Positions 11,610-22,706 are shown, numbered from the stretch's first letter. The stretch is DNA of 64,000 nucleotides from Helichrysum umbraculigerum (GCA_949592205.1 CATIUR010000006.1:12045001-12109000); one strand, 5' to 3'. A program made the numbers and translations. The notes: generated from the sequence alone by a model not told the origin.

Positions 11610-13019
11610 ATGTCTAACAGGAGAGCACGAGGAGGTGAAACTTTGGGAAACCCATTGATTAGATCACATAGATACCTCACGTTTCATGGGTCATATTCTG
11701 AGACTGCTAGGATGCAGTTTAGAGATCGTCTGGCTTCCAATATTGGCCAGTCTATTGAAGTGTTTGATGCTGTCAACTGGAATGTGTTAGAGCATGTGGT
11801 TGCTAGAGAGGGGTTTACTAATGGTGCTGAAGCTATTAGGAATTTACTGGCTATTCCATATGCATTAGAGGATGGAAACATTGGATTTGTTTCCTATGCT
11901 TGGTCCCGGTTATTCAGTATCAGGGAGGATATCTACAGAGAGTTGGTTGAAGAGTTTTATAGCACCTTTAGGTTTGATGCCAGGTCGACCCAATGGACTG
12001 AGAACTCCATTTTCTTCCAGCTAGGGGGACAGCCCAGACAGATGACCTTGGTTCAGTTTGCTTTGGGTTTGGGGCTTTATGAGCCCAATGAGCTGGATAA
12101 TCCTCACTTTTTAAACCACATTTCTGCAGGTGCTGTGAAGAAGCTCACTGATTTGGAGATTGAGCAGGAGTGGCAGTTTATTGCCCAGGGTAGTTATGGC
12201 AGTTCGACACCTTCTTACACGCGTATTCAAGATCCTCGTCATCGACTCATTCACAGATTGTTGACTTACACCATTGTGGGTCGCAAGGAGGGGCCTGAGA
12301 AAGTTTCGAGGCCTGACTTGTTTTATTTGAGCTCGATTATCAGGAAGAGGTTAGTGAATGTACCTTGGAGGTTGGCTAAGTGGATGTCGAAGAGAGCTAC
12401 TGGTACTAGAGATGGTAGTAGTTTGTGTGGAGGTCACTTTGTTACTCGATTGGCGAGATATTTTGGTTTGGCTACTCAGGATGAGATGGGCTCATGCACG
12501 ATTGTTCAGCCTAGTATGGGTTGGCTGATTGCACGCCGGTTGGAGGCGTTTGCTCTCATTGAGCCATGCACCACGTATGGTGGTCCTGCAGAGATGTATT
12601 ACTGGGTTTCGATTACTCCGGTGGGACAGACTTAGCAGTCGAGGCAGGCTAGGGCTAGAGGAGATACGAGTGGCAGTGATAGAGGTCGAGGTACGGCACG
12701 AGGCCGTAACAGAGGGTATGCTACAGAGTTTGATCAGTTGTCTCAGCAGATGCACCAGATGCAGTTACAGCAGACTCAGAGGTTTGATCAGATAGATCTG
12801 ATGCAGATACAGCATTTCCATCAGACCAGTGCACACTTGGACTACCAAGATGGCTTGTTTGAGCAGCTGTTTGGTCAGTTTCCTTCTGGACCCGCATATC
12901 AGCCATTCCAGTACCAGATGCCACCAGAGTTCATGCCACGACCACCACCACCATCGCAGTCAGAGTATGGAGCGCCTTCTCACCAGTACCGGTACCGACA
13001 GGATGATGACAGTGATTAG
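11610..13019 (+). pseudogene. Element B ORF2, Athila ORF-1-like, one nonsense codon
   Basis: From ATG 11610 the frame is open to TAG at 12633-12635, then continues in the same frame to TAG at 13017: 469 codons with one internal stop. The first 340 residues resemble the plant Athila ORF-1 family: ELVEEFYSTFRFDA, then FFQLGGQPRQMTLVQFALGLGLYE (about 110-150), and a C-terminal part rich in Trp and Arg (KRLVNVPWRLAKWMSKRATG). The tail after the stop is Gln/Arg/Pro-rich (RGRGTARGRNRGY, then QQMHQMQLQQ). The internal TAG stands where CAG would fit the Gln-rich context, a single C-to-T change. Function of the family is unknown to me. Confidence 0.7.
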
Positions 13020-13392
13020 GATGATGTTCATCCTATTTGGTTTACGATTCCAGACACTATTATTATTATTGTTTTATTATTATTATTATGACTGTTTTTA
13101 TTTGTAGGTTTTATTAATTGTATTGGATTGGTAATTTTAGGATTTGATAGTAGTTACTTTTTAATTCGGTTGTTTTAATTTGGTATTGTTTAATTATGTT
13201 TGTTGATTTATCCCTCAGAATTGTGTTGTGAGTACGTGTCATGCTGGCAGTAAGTTCAGCGCAACGAACAATTGAATCGAAAGGATGTGGGGAATTCGTA
13301 TCATCCTTGTCATTAAACTGCACACTATTCCAGGGGAGTTTTTCTGTTTTAAGTTCTTTTCTCTTTTTTACGTTTTAAGTATTTCAGTGTGT

Positions 13393-13444
13393 GTACAATG
13401 AGGGCATTGTACATCTTTAAGTGGGGGATGGGAGAGAAAAGAAG
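13393..13444 (+). other. Internal hairpin plus polypurine-like tract in B
   Basis: Stem GTACAATG/CATTGTAC with loop AGGG (13393-13412), then a purine run AAGTGGGGGATGGGAGAG from 13419. It copies the layout of the true polypurine tract at 14490-14526, so it may be a central priming site or a relic of recombination. Confidence 0.55.
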
Positions 13445-13877
13445 TGAAATTTCCACATAAGTGTTCTGTTAAGTAGTAAATGATTTTGTAATTTGGTTAA
13501 TAGTTATCTTATTAAGGTAAGTAACTAGGAGGTTATGAGTTGCCCATTTTTCAACCAAATTTTTGCATTTAAATTTTTGTTTTCTAGAGATAATTATTTT
13601 GTAACTTTGTAGGTTAAATTTAAAATTTTCTACACTTTTAATTAAATATTAAAGCTATTAAAGATGTTATTTAGCTTCATTATATGATGTATTGATAGGC
13701 AATTTATATGAGAATGTTTGAGCTGTTAAGAAATGATAATTAAAGAGTAAATGTTTCTTTTAGATGAACTTTAGCTATGTATGATGTATGTCTTAATTTT
13801 CGTATCAGTAATGTGTGATATGCCATATTTTTGGGAATTTAATTAATAATCATTTGGGGATATACTGGGTGTTGTTT

Positions 13878-14100
13878 CCTTTGTTGTACGAAAGTACAGA
13901 CCTGGTCTCCGTCAGTATATCTAATGAAAAAGAGCAAAAGAGTTTAATAACTCATAATTTTAAAATGTGGTCAAATTAAGTCGCTTTGTTGTACTGAGGT
14001 ACAAACCTGTCATCAATGGTTTGACTAAAAACATTATTGCTAAACCAAAATCAAGTTATGTTGCTTTGTGGTGTTGAGGCACAGACCTGTCACCTCTGTC
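13878..14100 (+). repeat. Three diverged hairpin repeats in B
   Basis: About 35-nt units at 13878, 13983 and 14062 share CTTTGTTGTAC-loop-GTACAGACCTG. Stems are TGTAC/GTACA with loop GAAA, TGTAC/GTACA with loop TGAG, and GTGT/GCAC with loop TGAG. The third unit changes both arms while keeping pairing, including one G-T pair. A structural RNA role is inference. Confidence 0.55.
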
Positions 14101-14489
14101 TTGATTTGAAAAATGATTGTTTTGATTAAATTTCAAGATATGTAATATTGGCATATTTTGAGTATGAAGGTATATAGTTTTGGGGAATCTAAGGGAATAT
14201 TTACACGAATAATAATAAGTTGAGCTCGAGTATTCAAATATAGATTGTTTAAGTGGATAACAAATATCAGTAATCATTGTGAACTATTTGATGTTTAAGA
14301 ATAATAACTCTATGTGTAGATCAATTTTTGTAAATCTCATAGTTTCTTAATAATTGTTTTTAGAATTAACAGATTTTTAAATTTAAACATTTGAGTTGAA
14401 GACGGGTGATGTTGTGTAATTCCTACTTTAGTTATTTAGTTTAATGGAGATGACTGTTTTCCTAAGAATTTGATTTTTGAATCGATAGT

Positions 14490-14526
14490 CTACTTGAGGA
14501 CAAGTAGGATTCAAGTGGGGGATGTT
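14490..14526 (+). other. Polypurine tract of B with preceding hairpin
   Basis: Stem CTACTTG/CAAGTAG, loop AGGA (14490-14507), then CAAGTGGGGGATGTT directly before the 3' LTR at 14527. The purine run is the expected plus-strand primer. Confidence 0.8.
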
Positions 14527-16075
14527 TGATAAACGCTCAAAAGTACTATATTTTAGTAGTATTTTACCCCTAATCTTGAATGTTTTTATTGCATTTTGTT
14601 TAGAATAGATATTGATTTCGTTCATATTTGCAAATAGATGTGGAAATGGAGCGTTTATGGAAAAGGAACGGAAAACAGTCAATAATCAAGCTAAATGATA
14701 CATATTTGAAGAATAAAGTAAAGCCGAAGTCGAAGAAAAGAAGAAATGAAGAAAAATCAAAAATCGGCTGGAAAATGCATCCATACGCCGTATGGAATCC
14801 ATACGCTGTATGGATTGCTGCAGTGGAGGCCCAGGTTACGCAGACTTGGGATGGGCTTGAAATCAATCCATACGCCGTATGGATCAAAATTCCAGGAAGT
14901 ATAAAAACGCGTTTTAAACCCTATTTCGACAGTTTTTGCAGTGTTTTCGATTTCTTTCGGTTCCAAACGACTTTTAGGGTTTATAATTCGTATTTTAGGG
15001 TTAGTTTGGAGGTACGGAAGCTAAGATCGAGGATAATTCGCTCTAATCTTTCATAGTTCATCGTTAATCGATTCGGTATATTTCGTTTCTTTATTTTCAT
15101 TGAAGAATTTGATTTAATGAATCTGAATATTGCTGTTTTGATGATGAATTGAATATTAATGTGATTGTGTAGTTGATTTAAATTAGATTATGATTATTGA
15201 ACGATTATAATTGCGTATTGAATAAGTTATTTGATTGAAAACGGTTATATTACTCGTGAACACTTGTTTATTGGTAACTAGTTATTATTGTTGATTCACG
15301 TGGTTAATAATGTTGATGAGATTGAGTTCCTTTAATGTTATTAACTATTGATGGTCATAACTTTAGGGTTTTGAATTATCACTAAATACGTTGATTCTGA
15401 TAGGTCGAGTATACGATAATAATCTACTTTAAGATGAGCAAGACAATAAGTTAATTATTGGGTATTGTTTAGTCATACCAATAGAGTTAATTATAACGCG
15501 TTGTGAATGTTTAATGCATAATCTAGGGAAAAGCACACAATTGACTGATCATCTTGTGACATTGGAACCAGTGTTTCATGTTGGACCCTAGATTATAGGA
15601 ATTAGTTGGACCCGAAACGTTGGCTAGTTCATATTCGACTTAGTATTCATTGAAGAATTTGGTATTAAGTTGATCTAAAAGAATCACAATTAGATAATCA
15701 ATACGTAATCAATCGGGAAATATGAATCTAAGTGACATTAACTATACAATTACTTATTCCTTCCAATTAGGATTTCTTGTTATTATTTATTAATTATTTT
15801 AATTTAAAGTTTTATTTACGGTTGTTTATGTTAATTAAATGTTTTCTGAATTGTTCGTACGGAACTAAAACGCCCCCATATTTACTGTTTTCTAGTTAAT
15901 AGTTAATTGTTGATTTCTATTTTTAAATATTCCACCTTTTCCCTGTGTTCGAACTTGACTTACCAAATCTATATTTACAATTGATCGGGTATTCTTGCCT
16001 GGTTGCTTGAAAGTATTTATTAGGTATTTCTATTTATAAATTGTAAAACAAGACGCGCTTTCGTAAGCGACATCA
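14527..16075 (+). repeat. 3' LTR of element B
   Basis: 1549 bp, TGATAAACGC to GACATCA. It carries three palindrome units (14781-14795, a one-base variant at 14799-14813, and 14868-14882), then TATAAAA at 14900-14906. Palindrome-to-TATA spacing is the same as in the 5' LTR. Confidence 0.93.
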
Positions 16076-16080
16076 CTGAG

Positions 16081-16299
16081 CCAGCCATATCCCCAGGATC
16101 ACCCGATCATATCCTCCTTGAGCAGATGTTGGCTATGGTGGATACTCACAGTTCAGTCACGCCCACCACCACTGACGAGATTGTGGCACAGGCTATGGCT
16201 GCAACTGACTTTTCCATCCCATCTCCGACATCTGTTTTTGATAGGGATGCTAAGGAGGAGTTTGATCCTGACACTGATGACCTGCTTGATGACTTTTAG
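16081..16299 (+). pseudogene. 3' ORF of element A, second part
   Basis: Continues the 6679 frame after one copy of the CTGAG duplication: 72 codons, acidic, ending DDLLDDF before TAG at 16297. Together with 6679-7128 it shows a coding exon cut by B with no other damage visible at the junction. Confidence 0.65.
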
Positions 16300-16731
16300 A
16301 CTTTTTGTATTATAATTCTGTACTTACGCTTTAGATCTAATACCTAGACGAGATGCTATGATATGTGTGTTGATGTTTATTGCAGAATTTAGCTTTGTGT
16401 GGAATGGATGATCTTAAACGAGCCTGGTCCTAAAAATCCAACAATTCACTAGCACCACTCCTACACAAACCTGGTCTATTCCAGTAAACACAAATGGGGA
16501 GTCTCTCTGTTCTTTTTCCCCGTTTCAATTATGTTTTATTATGCCTATGTTAGTGTGTCTAATTTCTATGCCTCATCCTAAACTTATCACTAAGTGTGGG
16601 ATTCCAGCCCAAATTAAACACTTGAGAAACATCTACTTACATGTTCAAACTCTAAGTGTGGGATTTTACTAGTAAAATCTCTACTCAAGAGAACATTAGG
16701 GACAATGTTCCTCTAAGTGTGGGATGGTAGG
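16300..16731 (+). other. Element A 3' non-coding, repeated purine motifs
   Basis: No gene. CTAAGTGTGGGAT-type runs occur near 16592, 16653 and 16714. The last is preceded by a stem GAACATT/AATGTTC (16691-16710). The same motif forms the real polypurine tract of A at 32976. Element C is inserted 4 bp after the last copy. Confidence 0.6.
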
Positions 16732-17279
16732 TGTGACACCCTTAAATTTCGGTTTGCGAAAGCTGTCGGGTCGGGTGTCACTAAATCAAATATCACAGCA
16801 TAAGATACATAATGAACGACTCTAAATGAGACGTTTGAAAATAATTATACCATTCCCAAAATAGAACCTTTACAACGTTATGAGTTTGACAGTAAATTCC
16901 AAATACATAATTTGAAAATACAAAAGTAAATGCAGAGTAGTCCCAATTGTTGAAAATATGCGACTCGAGCTAATTAAGCCTTGAAGCGATCCTAATCCTG
17001 CTGGGCAACCTGAGAACACATGCTAAAACAGGTCAGCTATAAAGCTGGTGAGTTCATAGGATGGTTAGTTGAAAACATAAAGTAATAAAACAATTTATGT
17101 TTTGTAAAGTTGTTTCCAAAATCAGTGATTTTTGATATGTAATACGTTGAAGTTAGTAACACCAATGTGTAAAAGTCTAATCGAGGTCTTCCATACCTAA
17201 CTAGTTGGAATTGTAAGTCTACCATTGAAATTGTTTGTCTAACTTAATGTTCAAAATACCCCGATTTGGTTGATTGTAT

Positions 17280-17416
17280 TGTTACAAGTTACTTAGACTT
17301 GTTTGTCTTAAATTGATACAAGTTACAACGACTTGTTTGATTGAATACTGATACAAGTTACAACGACTTGTTTGATTGAATACTGATACAAGTTACAACG
17401 ACTTGTTTGATTGAAG
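17280..17416. repeat. 35-bp tandem repeat in LTR of C
   Basis: Units start at 17315, 17350 and 17385, preceded by one diverged unit. Each contains ACAAGT...ACTTGT, a 6-bp stem around TACAACG. The same repeat lies in LTR 2 near 23290-23390 and in LTR 3 near 29244-29345. Confidence 0.8.
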
Positions 17417-17654
17417 TTGTGCCCACTGCAATACCGTGGCATCGTTTTGTACCCACTTTACCGTGGTATCGTTTTGTGCCCGCTGCAATACCGCGGCATC
17501 GTTTATGAAGTGCTCGAGAGCATAGTTGAAATGTAGAGCCAGCAGTACAACGACATACTAGCTATTGCAAATAAGAGCCGACCGTACAACGACGCGTCAG
17601 GCTTGAATGTGTGTATGATTGTATGTATACTAATATACATAAATATTATTGAAG

Positions 17655-17690
17655 TTAGCACCAAGTGCTAATGATAATATATAAACATGT

Positions 17691-17755
<65 letters not shown>

Positions 17756-18260
17756 TATATATATATTAGTCGAATGAGCAAACGTAAGTAACTATCATGA
17801 CACGCATGAAAATAATTTATTTTATCTAAATACGTATAAGCAAAATATTTAGATATTAAGTAGTACGTTGGTCCTAGGTATGAATACTCATCACCTAGTT
17901 GAGTTGTATTAGTATAAAGGATCTATACTAACATATTATGTCATCGTATACTTCTAGCCTAAAGCCTAGCAAGTATATTGGGGTTCTGAATTGTATTGAA
18001 AATATTAGTTCCTAAAAGAGAAACTAATCCTGTAATTGTATATATGTCGTCTAGTGTAGGTAGAACTAACCAGTTCTAACGTATTTGATAATATTGTCCC
18101 GCGACAATATGGCCAATGAATAGTACTAACTATATCAAGTTATGTCTAGGTAATTGTTTTCCAACAATCTGATAGTGGACGATTTTGACCTATTTAGGTT
18201 GTTCCAAAACAATGTGTTGGGTGTAATTCCTAAGTATTACACATTTATATTACATACAGT
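17655..18260. repeat. Chain of micro-hairpins in LTR of C
   Basis: Short inverted repeats with different stems follow each other: TTAGCAC-CAA-GTGCTAA (17655-17671), AGAACT-AACC-AGTTCT (18062-18077), ATATTGTC-CCGC-GACAATAT (18091-18110), ATTGTT-TTCC-AACAAT (18153-18168). LTR 2 changes the loop of the third (CCGC to CTGC) and keeps the stem. Confidence 0.65.
17693..17767. repeat. AT dinucleotide microsatellite
   Basis: About 75 bp of near-pure AT in LTR 1. The matching tracts in LTR 2 (23668-23708) and LTR 3 (29622-29658) are about half as long. Confidence 0.95.
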
Positions 18261-18721
18261 AATTAGATTAATTGTGAATTATAAAGATTTATTAATATAA
18301 TTCGAAAACAGTTGTTGAGCATGTGTTTCACCCCAAAAACAGTAAAACAGTTGAAAGAGTGGGGCTATGAAACTCACCTGAGAAGTTAGCGTCCTAATGT
18401 AGCGAGTCGTATCGATAATAATCTCCTAGTGTCCTAAACACGTGAGATTTCGTATAAGTGAATGGATATTTATATAAATCATCCAAGTTTGTTGTTTATT
18501 TAGTTTATTTGTACTCAATGCGTTGGTTATATGTTTACGTTTGAATTTCGTAAAGAAATTGCGTGTCGTTTGTCTCGTATTGAAATTATATTTAGAAATA
18601 TAATTAAGTTGTTTTCGTATAAAAAGTGTATATAAACGTGTCTCGGTTCATATATAAGTTGCGTATACGTTTCCGGATAAGTTTGGTATTTTAAAAATGA
18701 GTTTTTGGCTTAAAAACTGAT

Positions 18722-18915
18722 AATAGCGACACTTCATGCGTCACTAGTTGATTTAGGGCGTCACTAGGCTAGTGACTCAAAAGTTAGGAAAATTCAGCAT
18801 TTTAGCGTCACTTAAATAGTGTCGCTATAGGTTAGTGACGCATATAGCGTCACTTCATTAGTGTCGCTGTTGGTTTAGTGACGGGGTTTAGCGACACTGA
18901 GCTAGTGCCGCTGTT
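18722..18915. repeat. Inverted GTCACT/AGTGAC motif cluster in LTR of C
   Basis: TAGCGACACT, GCGTCACT, AGTGTCGCTA and AGTGACGC variants recur about ten times in both orientations. GTCACTAG-G-CTAGTGAC (18760-18776) is a perfect palindrome around one base. Repeated in LTR 2 (about 24675-24870) and LTR 3 (about 30625-30820). Confidence 0.75.
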
Positions 18916-19585
18916 GCTGTTTTGTTGATCCACCCGCCGGGTACCGGCCTTACCCGCCGGGTACCCGGGTCTGGTTCAGACCTGTTCGACCGAGCACCCC
19001 AAAAACGCACGGATCGAACCCCAAAATCACATTTTCGACAATAATAAACTTGTATAATGATAATATGTAATGATTTAAGTGTTATAAACACGAAAATAAA
19101 GATGGATCGAAGGTTTTCTTACCAATTAAAATGAAATCCGAAAATGGTGAAAATGATGATGAAATCGGATGATGATGATGATGTTGCCTTTGTAAATGTT
19201 GTTCCACTCTTGATGGTGATTCCGAAAATGTAAAATTCGTGGGTCGATTTGTAGTTCCGGAAATTTGTGGTAATTGGGTGGAGAGTGTTTGTGTGTGAAA
19301 AGAAAATGAGATAGAAAGAAATGAAATGAAATGGGAGGGGTTTGGGGTTTTGTCCAACACAGATCCACAGTGCGTGGACTGTGGTCTCCAACCACAGTAC
19401 AAAATACCCGTGTTTTATTTGTCCAGTTATAATATAAAATAAAATATTATTTAGATTATTTTAAAATGTTTTCTAATGAAAGTATTTTATAAAAATACTA
19501 ATTGGAAATAAAAGTTCAAATCATTTATTTGAAGTTAAATTCGGCGCGAAATATTGTCTTTTTGACTTTTTGACGAGGTGTTACA

Positions 19586-20103
19586 TTCTCCCCTTGTTAA
19601 GGAAATTTCGTCCCGAAATTTAGAGTAATGTCGTAGTCGCGTGGGGTTTGGGGAGCAATGTACGTATGTGGCGCTTATCGCGTAGATATTAGACATATCA
19701 TGTCTAAAACGAGTTGAATGGCAGTCAATCCATGACTGAGTCGCGGTTTATCGTTGTAGTCATATTCTGACCATATTGTTTGTCGGTTGTATGATTGTTT
19801 TGTGATTAGTAGTTAACCGTTTACGTCGTAGTCCATTCAGGACTAGATAATTGTCACATAGTGACCGTTTTGTAAGTCGTCCTATCAGGATTAAATGTTT
19901 GGTGGACGTGCAGTAGACCAGTCTGCTGAAAGCAAACATCGAGTCTTATGTGGGCCTAGGTCAACTAGCCCTAAAATGTAATCAACATTAGGTTGATAAA
20001 ATAATATCGGGGATAATAAGTACATGTTGAACGAATCTATAATTGAAGAGTTATGTTTTCGAGGAGAGGTTGTACTTACATTATTGTTGGAGATTTATTT
20101 GAT
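19586..20103 (-). other. 3' end of internal copy 1 of C: polypurine tract and hairpins
   Basis: On the - strand TTAACAAGGGGAGA abuts LTR 1 (19586-19599), preceded by stem AAATTTCG/CGAAATTT (19603-19621). Up to gag lie further small stems such as GACAT-ATC-ATGTC, AGTCC-ATTC-AGGACT and GTCAC-ATA-GTGAC. No gene. Confidence 0.75.
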
Positions 20104-21076
20104 TTATTCGGAGTCGATAAGGTGAATTTTGCGTCTTTTTGGGCAGTCCTTCTTGTAATGACCAGGTTCCTTACATTTGAAGCATATCCTTCGAGAGTCG
20201 GGATTGGCGGGAACTCTGCAGTCCCAGATTACGTGTCCATATCGTTGGCATCTTTCGCAGGGTAATCCGCAAATTCCGTCATGATGACGTTTGCAGCCGT
20301 GACAAAATGGTTTGTTACCCGCATAGCCTTGTCTGTCGTTGGGTTCAGCAGCGTAGGACCTCAAGGGTTCAGGTTTATTCGTTGGATTCTGGCTAGAGCT
20401 GGAACTTCCACTCCCTTTTTCTTGATTGTTTTCTGTCGCAGGTGGCCCACGTCGAACCACCTGTGCCATGAGTCTGTGGGCCATGCGAATAGCCTCTTCA
20501 ATAGTAGTGGGTTTAGAGGCGGTGACCATTCCCTCAATTAGCAACGGGAGTCCACCAATGTACCTCCCGATTCGTTTGTTTTCAGGGTTTACTATGTTTG
20601 GACAAAGGGATGCTAGTTGTTGGAAGCGATTGGTATATGTTTCGATGTCGTTATCCTTTACGGTGAGATACCAAAGTTCGTCATCAAGTTTGTGAAGTAC
20701 TTCAATGGGGCAATACTTGTCCTTCATGATTTGTTTCAGGTCTTCCCACGGAAGTTCGTGAGCAGTGTCGATTCCTATATTTCGGGCGTGAAAATTCCAC
20801 CAGGTAGAGGCATCATCCTGATAGGGTGGATGTGGCATACATGACTTTGCAGTCGTCGGGGCAGTTGCACATGTGGAAAATAGATTCCATTCTCTCGAAC
20901 CATTGAATTAATCCAACAGCTCCTTCAGTCCCGACGAAGTTTGGGGGTTCGCACCTCAGGAAGTCCCTAAAAGTGCAAGGCTTTACTTGGTTCTGAGCAG
21001 CTAGGGTTGCAGTCACTGCTTGATTAATGATTTGATCTTGCTCAGCTCGAGTGAAAGTTGGTCGTTTAGGAGGCAT
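20104..21076 (-). pseudogene. gag: Tekay-like gag of element C, copy 1, one frameshift
   Basis: The start MPPKRP (21076) parallels the gag start of element F (MPPKSR). The N-terminal part covers about 88 codons to a stop near 20813. The rest (DDASTWWNFHARNIG to HLIDSE) lies one frame over, ending at 20104. A one-base shift near 20825 joins the two, in the capsid region where F reads without a break. The C-terminal part has zinc-knuckle-like Cys/His: CHGCKRHHDGIC, CERCQRYGHVIWDC and CFKCKEPGHYKKDC. No protease or RT follows. Copy 2 has the same frameshift, so it predates the duplication. Confidence 0.88.
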
Positions 21077-21103
21077 GATTCTTGAGCAAGAATGAAATGA
21101 CAA

Positions 21104-22691
21104 AGTGTGAGATCTTTAATCAAAGATGATGATTATTACAATGACATAAGTAGTTAACTTGAGTTGGAATTTATGATACACGGGATCCTACGATCCTTGA
21201 CGTTGAAGTTTTTGATATTGTAGGTGGCAGGCGTATCACTGCCCTTTTGCATTGTTGGTACAACAGTTTAAGTAACCGTTGTTTAATTTTCTTTAGTTAA
21301 GTTATCATGAATCTCATGTTTTTCGAGTGTTGTGACCAGTTGAATTGTAGTTTCTAGGTGCGGTCGTACCATGACCGAGTTGTGTTTTCTATGTAGTCAA
21401 TCCAAGACTATGTTGTTGTGAGTAGTCCAAGGGACTGTATCGTAGTACTAGAATATCGTACGGCCATTTATGCCTGTGTATGTGACAACTACAGTGTCCT
21501 CGGTGGTGTTGAAGCAGGGTCCACCAACACAACCCATGCGTGTGGTGACATCATTGTGTATTTATTGATTAAAGCATTACATGCTTAATTGGTAGTATAT
21601 ACATATATGGTGTACACGTAACTATACAAGTATACGTACATATAAGAGTCAAGTGTGGCACCTCGTGCCCAGTTAAGTAAGTGTAATGTATATATATAAG
21701 TCGTACATGTAACTATAACAAGTCTACATGCCTAATTGAAGTAGCACCTAGTGCTATAATGCAGTGCTATCAGCACAGTAATTGAAATACTAATGTTTTG
21801 TAATTGTAGTACCAAAGTACCATGAAACGCAGCACCACGTGCTGTAATGAAGTGCCCGCGGCATTGAAATTGTAGTACCCATGTACTATGAGTGTGGCAT
21901 CAACATGCCATGATTGTAGTATCGACGTACTGTGAAGGTTGCACTAACGTGCTCAAGTTGTGGTATTAACATACCTTGAAATCGTAGCACTACGTGCCAT
22001 ATGTTGTTTGATTTGTAGCCCCAAGGCCAAAATGTGTTTGAAGTTCGAATTCCTCAGTTGTAACACAAAGGCTAAAGTGTGAGTGCCAAGGCACTAAAGT
22101 ATTGAATTGATTGATCTACATGATCAATTTGTGATTTGAGATGATTTGCGTTGCGGACTTAGTCAACATTAATCCGATTGTGATCCATATGTTCAAGGTT
22201 TAAAAGTTGTAAGTTTGTTTTAAGTTTCGTGAAGGTTTAGCATGTGCGGGTTTCCATTCCCATTGATAACGTTTGTACCTCCTTCCCGAGGCTTAGTGAT
22301 ATAGGTGTCGAGTCGCGAGGGTGAGGAAGACGGCGATATGCCTCTTCACGGATTTATGTTGGTACAACGGAATTGATTGTATATATATACTCAATATATA
22401 TAAGTACGTAAAAGTATTACACATGTAAGACCTATTCATACATACCTACAGTACATATAATAGCCTAGGATGTCTAGCACATAACAAATCAGAGTCAACT
22501 ACGCATTCCTGGTCCAGTATAACCCCTTTCAGATATCGCATCATCTTTATTTAATTGTACATAGTTAGCTACGCTATGTTAAATTAAACTCGTATGATGA
22601 AATCCCTGAACCAGTCATACCTAACGAGGAATACTGCTTAACGGTCATAGTCTAGGCCCACTAAATGCAACCTAGTTCACTACAACCTTAG
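21104..22691 (-). other. Leader of internal copy 1 of C with micro-hairpin array
   Basis: 1.6 kb between primer site and gag, no gene. From about 21330 to 22110 it is a chain of small stem-loops with different stems: GGCAC-CTC-GTGCC (21657), AGCAC-CTA-GTGCT, GTGCT-ATC-AGCAC, AGCAC-CAC-GTGCT, AGTAC-CCAT-GTACT, TGGCAT-CAAC-ATGCCA, GGTAT-TAAC-ATACC and GTGCC-AA-GGCAC. At least a dozen stems of 4-6 bp occur in about 450 nt. Confidence 0.75.
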
Positions 22692-22703
22692 GCTCTGATA
22701 CCA
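22692..22703 (-). other. Primer binding site of C, copy 1 (initiator tRNA-Met)
   Basis: Reads TGGTATCAGAGC on the - strand, the standard initiator tRNA-Met complement, three bases from LTR 2. Confidence 0.9.
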
Positions 22704-22706
22704 ATC

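Larger units (their letters stand above)
13020..14489 (+). other. 3' non-coding region of element B
   Basis: About 1.5 kb without a gene. It contains a hairpin plus purine tract (13393-13444) and three diverged hairpin repeats (13878-14100). The remainder is AT-rich and shows nothing I can name. Confidence 0.6.
7129..16075 (+). mobile_element. Element B: non-autonomous Athila-related LTR element inserted in A
   Basis: Two LTRs (7129-8696 and 14527-16075) start TGATAAACGC and end GACATCA. Flanks are CTGAG at 7124-7128 and CTGAG at 16076-16080, a perfect 5-bp target duplication. Primer site 8703-8720 and polypurine tract 14512-14526 are in place. The internal region has two ORFs (9060-10271 and 11610-13019) and neither gag nor pol, so movement would need proteins from another element, plausibly an Athila. 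LTR differences (about 20 by eye) make it clearly older than F and G. Confidence 0.93.
16732..19585 (-). repeat. LTR 1 of element C
   Basis: 2854 bp. It has the longest AT dinucleotide tract (17693-17767), lacks 12 bp present near 24141 and 30092, and differs from LTRs 2 and 3 at several shared positions. Contains a 35-bp tandem repeat, micro-hairpins and a GTCACTA-type palindrome cluster. Reading frames of 60-106 codons inside are not credible genes. Confidence 0.92.

Noticed and set aside
17315..17416. CRISPR-like spaced repeats
   Set aside because: Simple 35-bp head-to-tail tandem units without variable spacers, inside a plant LTR.
19082..19402. Overlapping 89-106 codon frames in the C LTR
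   Set aside because: Three frames overlap on one strand with low-complexity His/Ser runs; no start context or domain; present in all LTR copies only by duplication.
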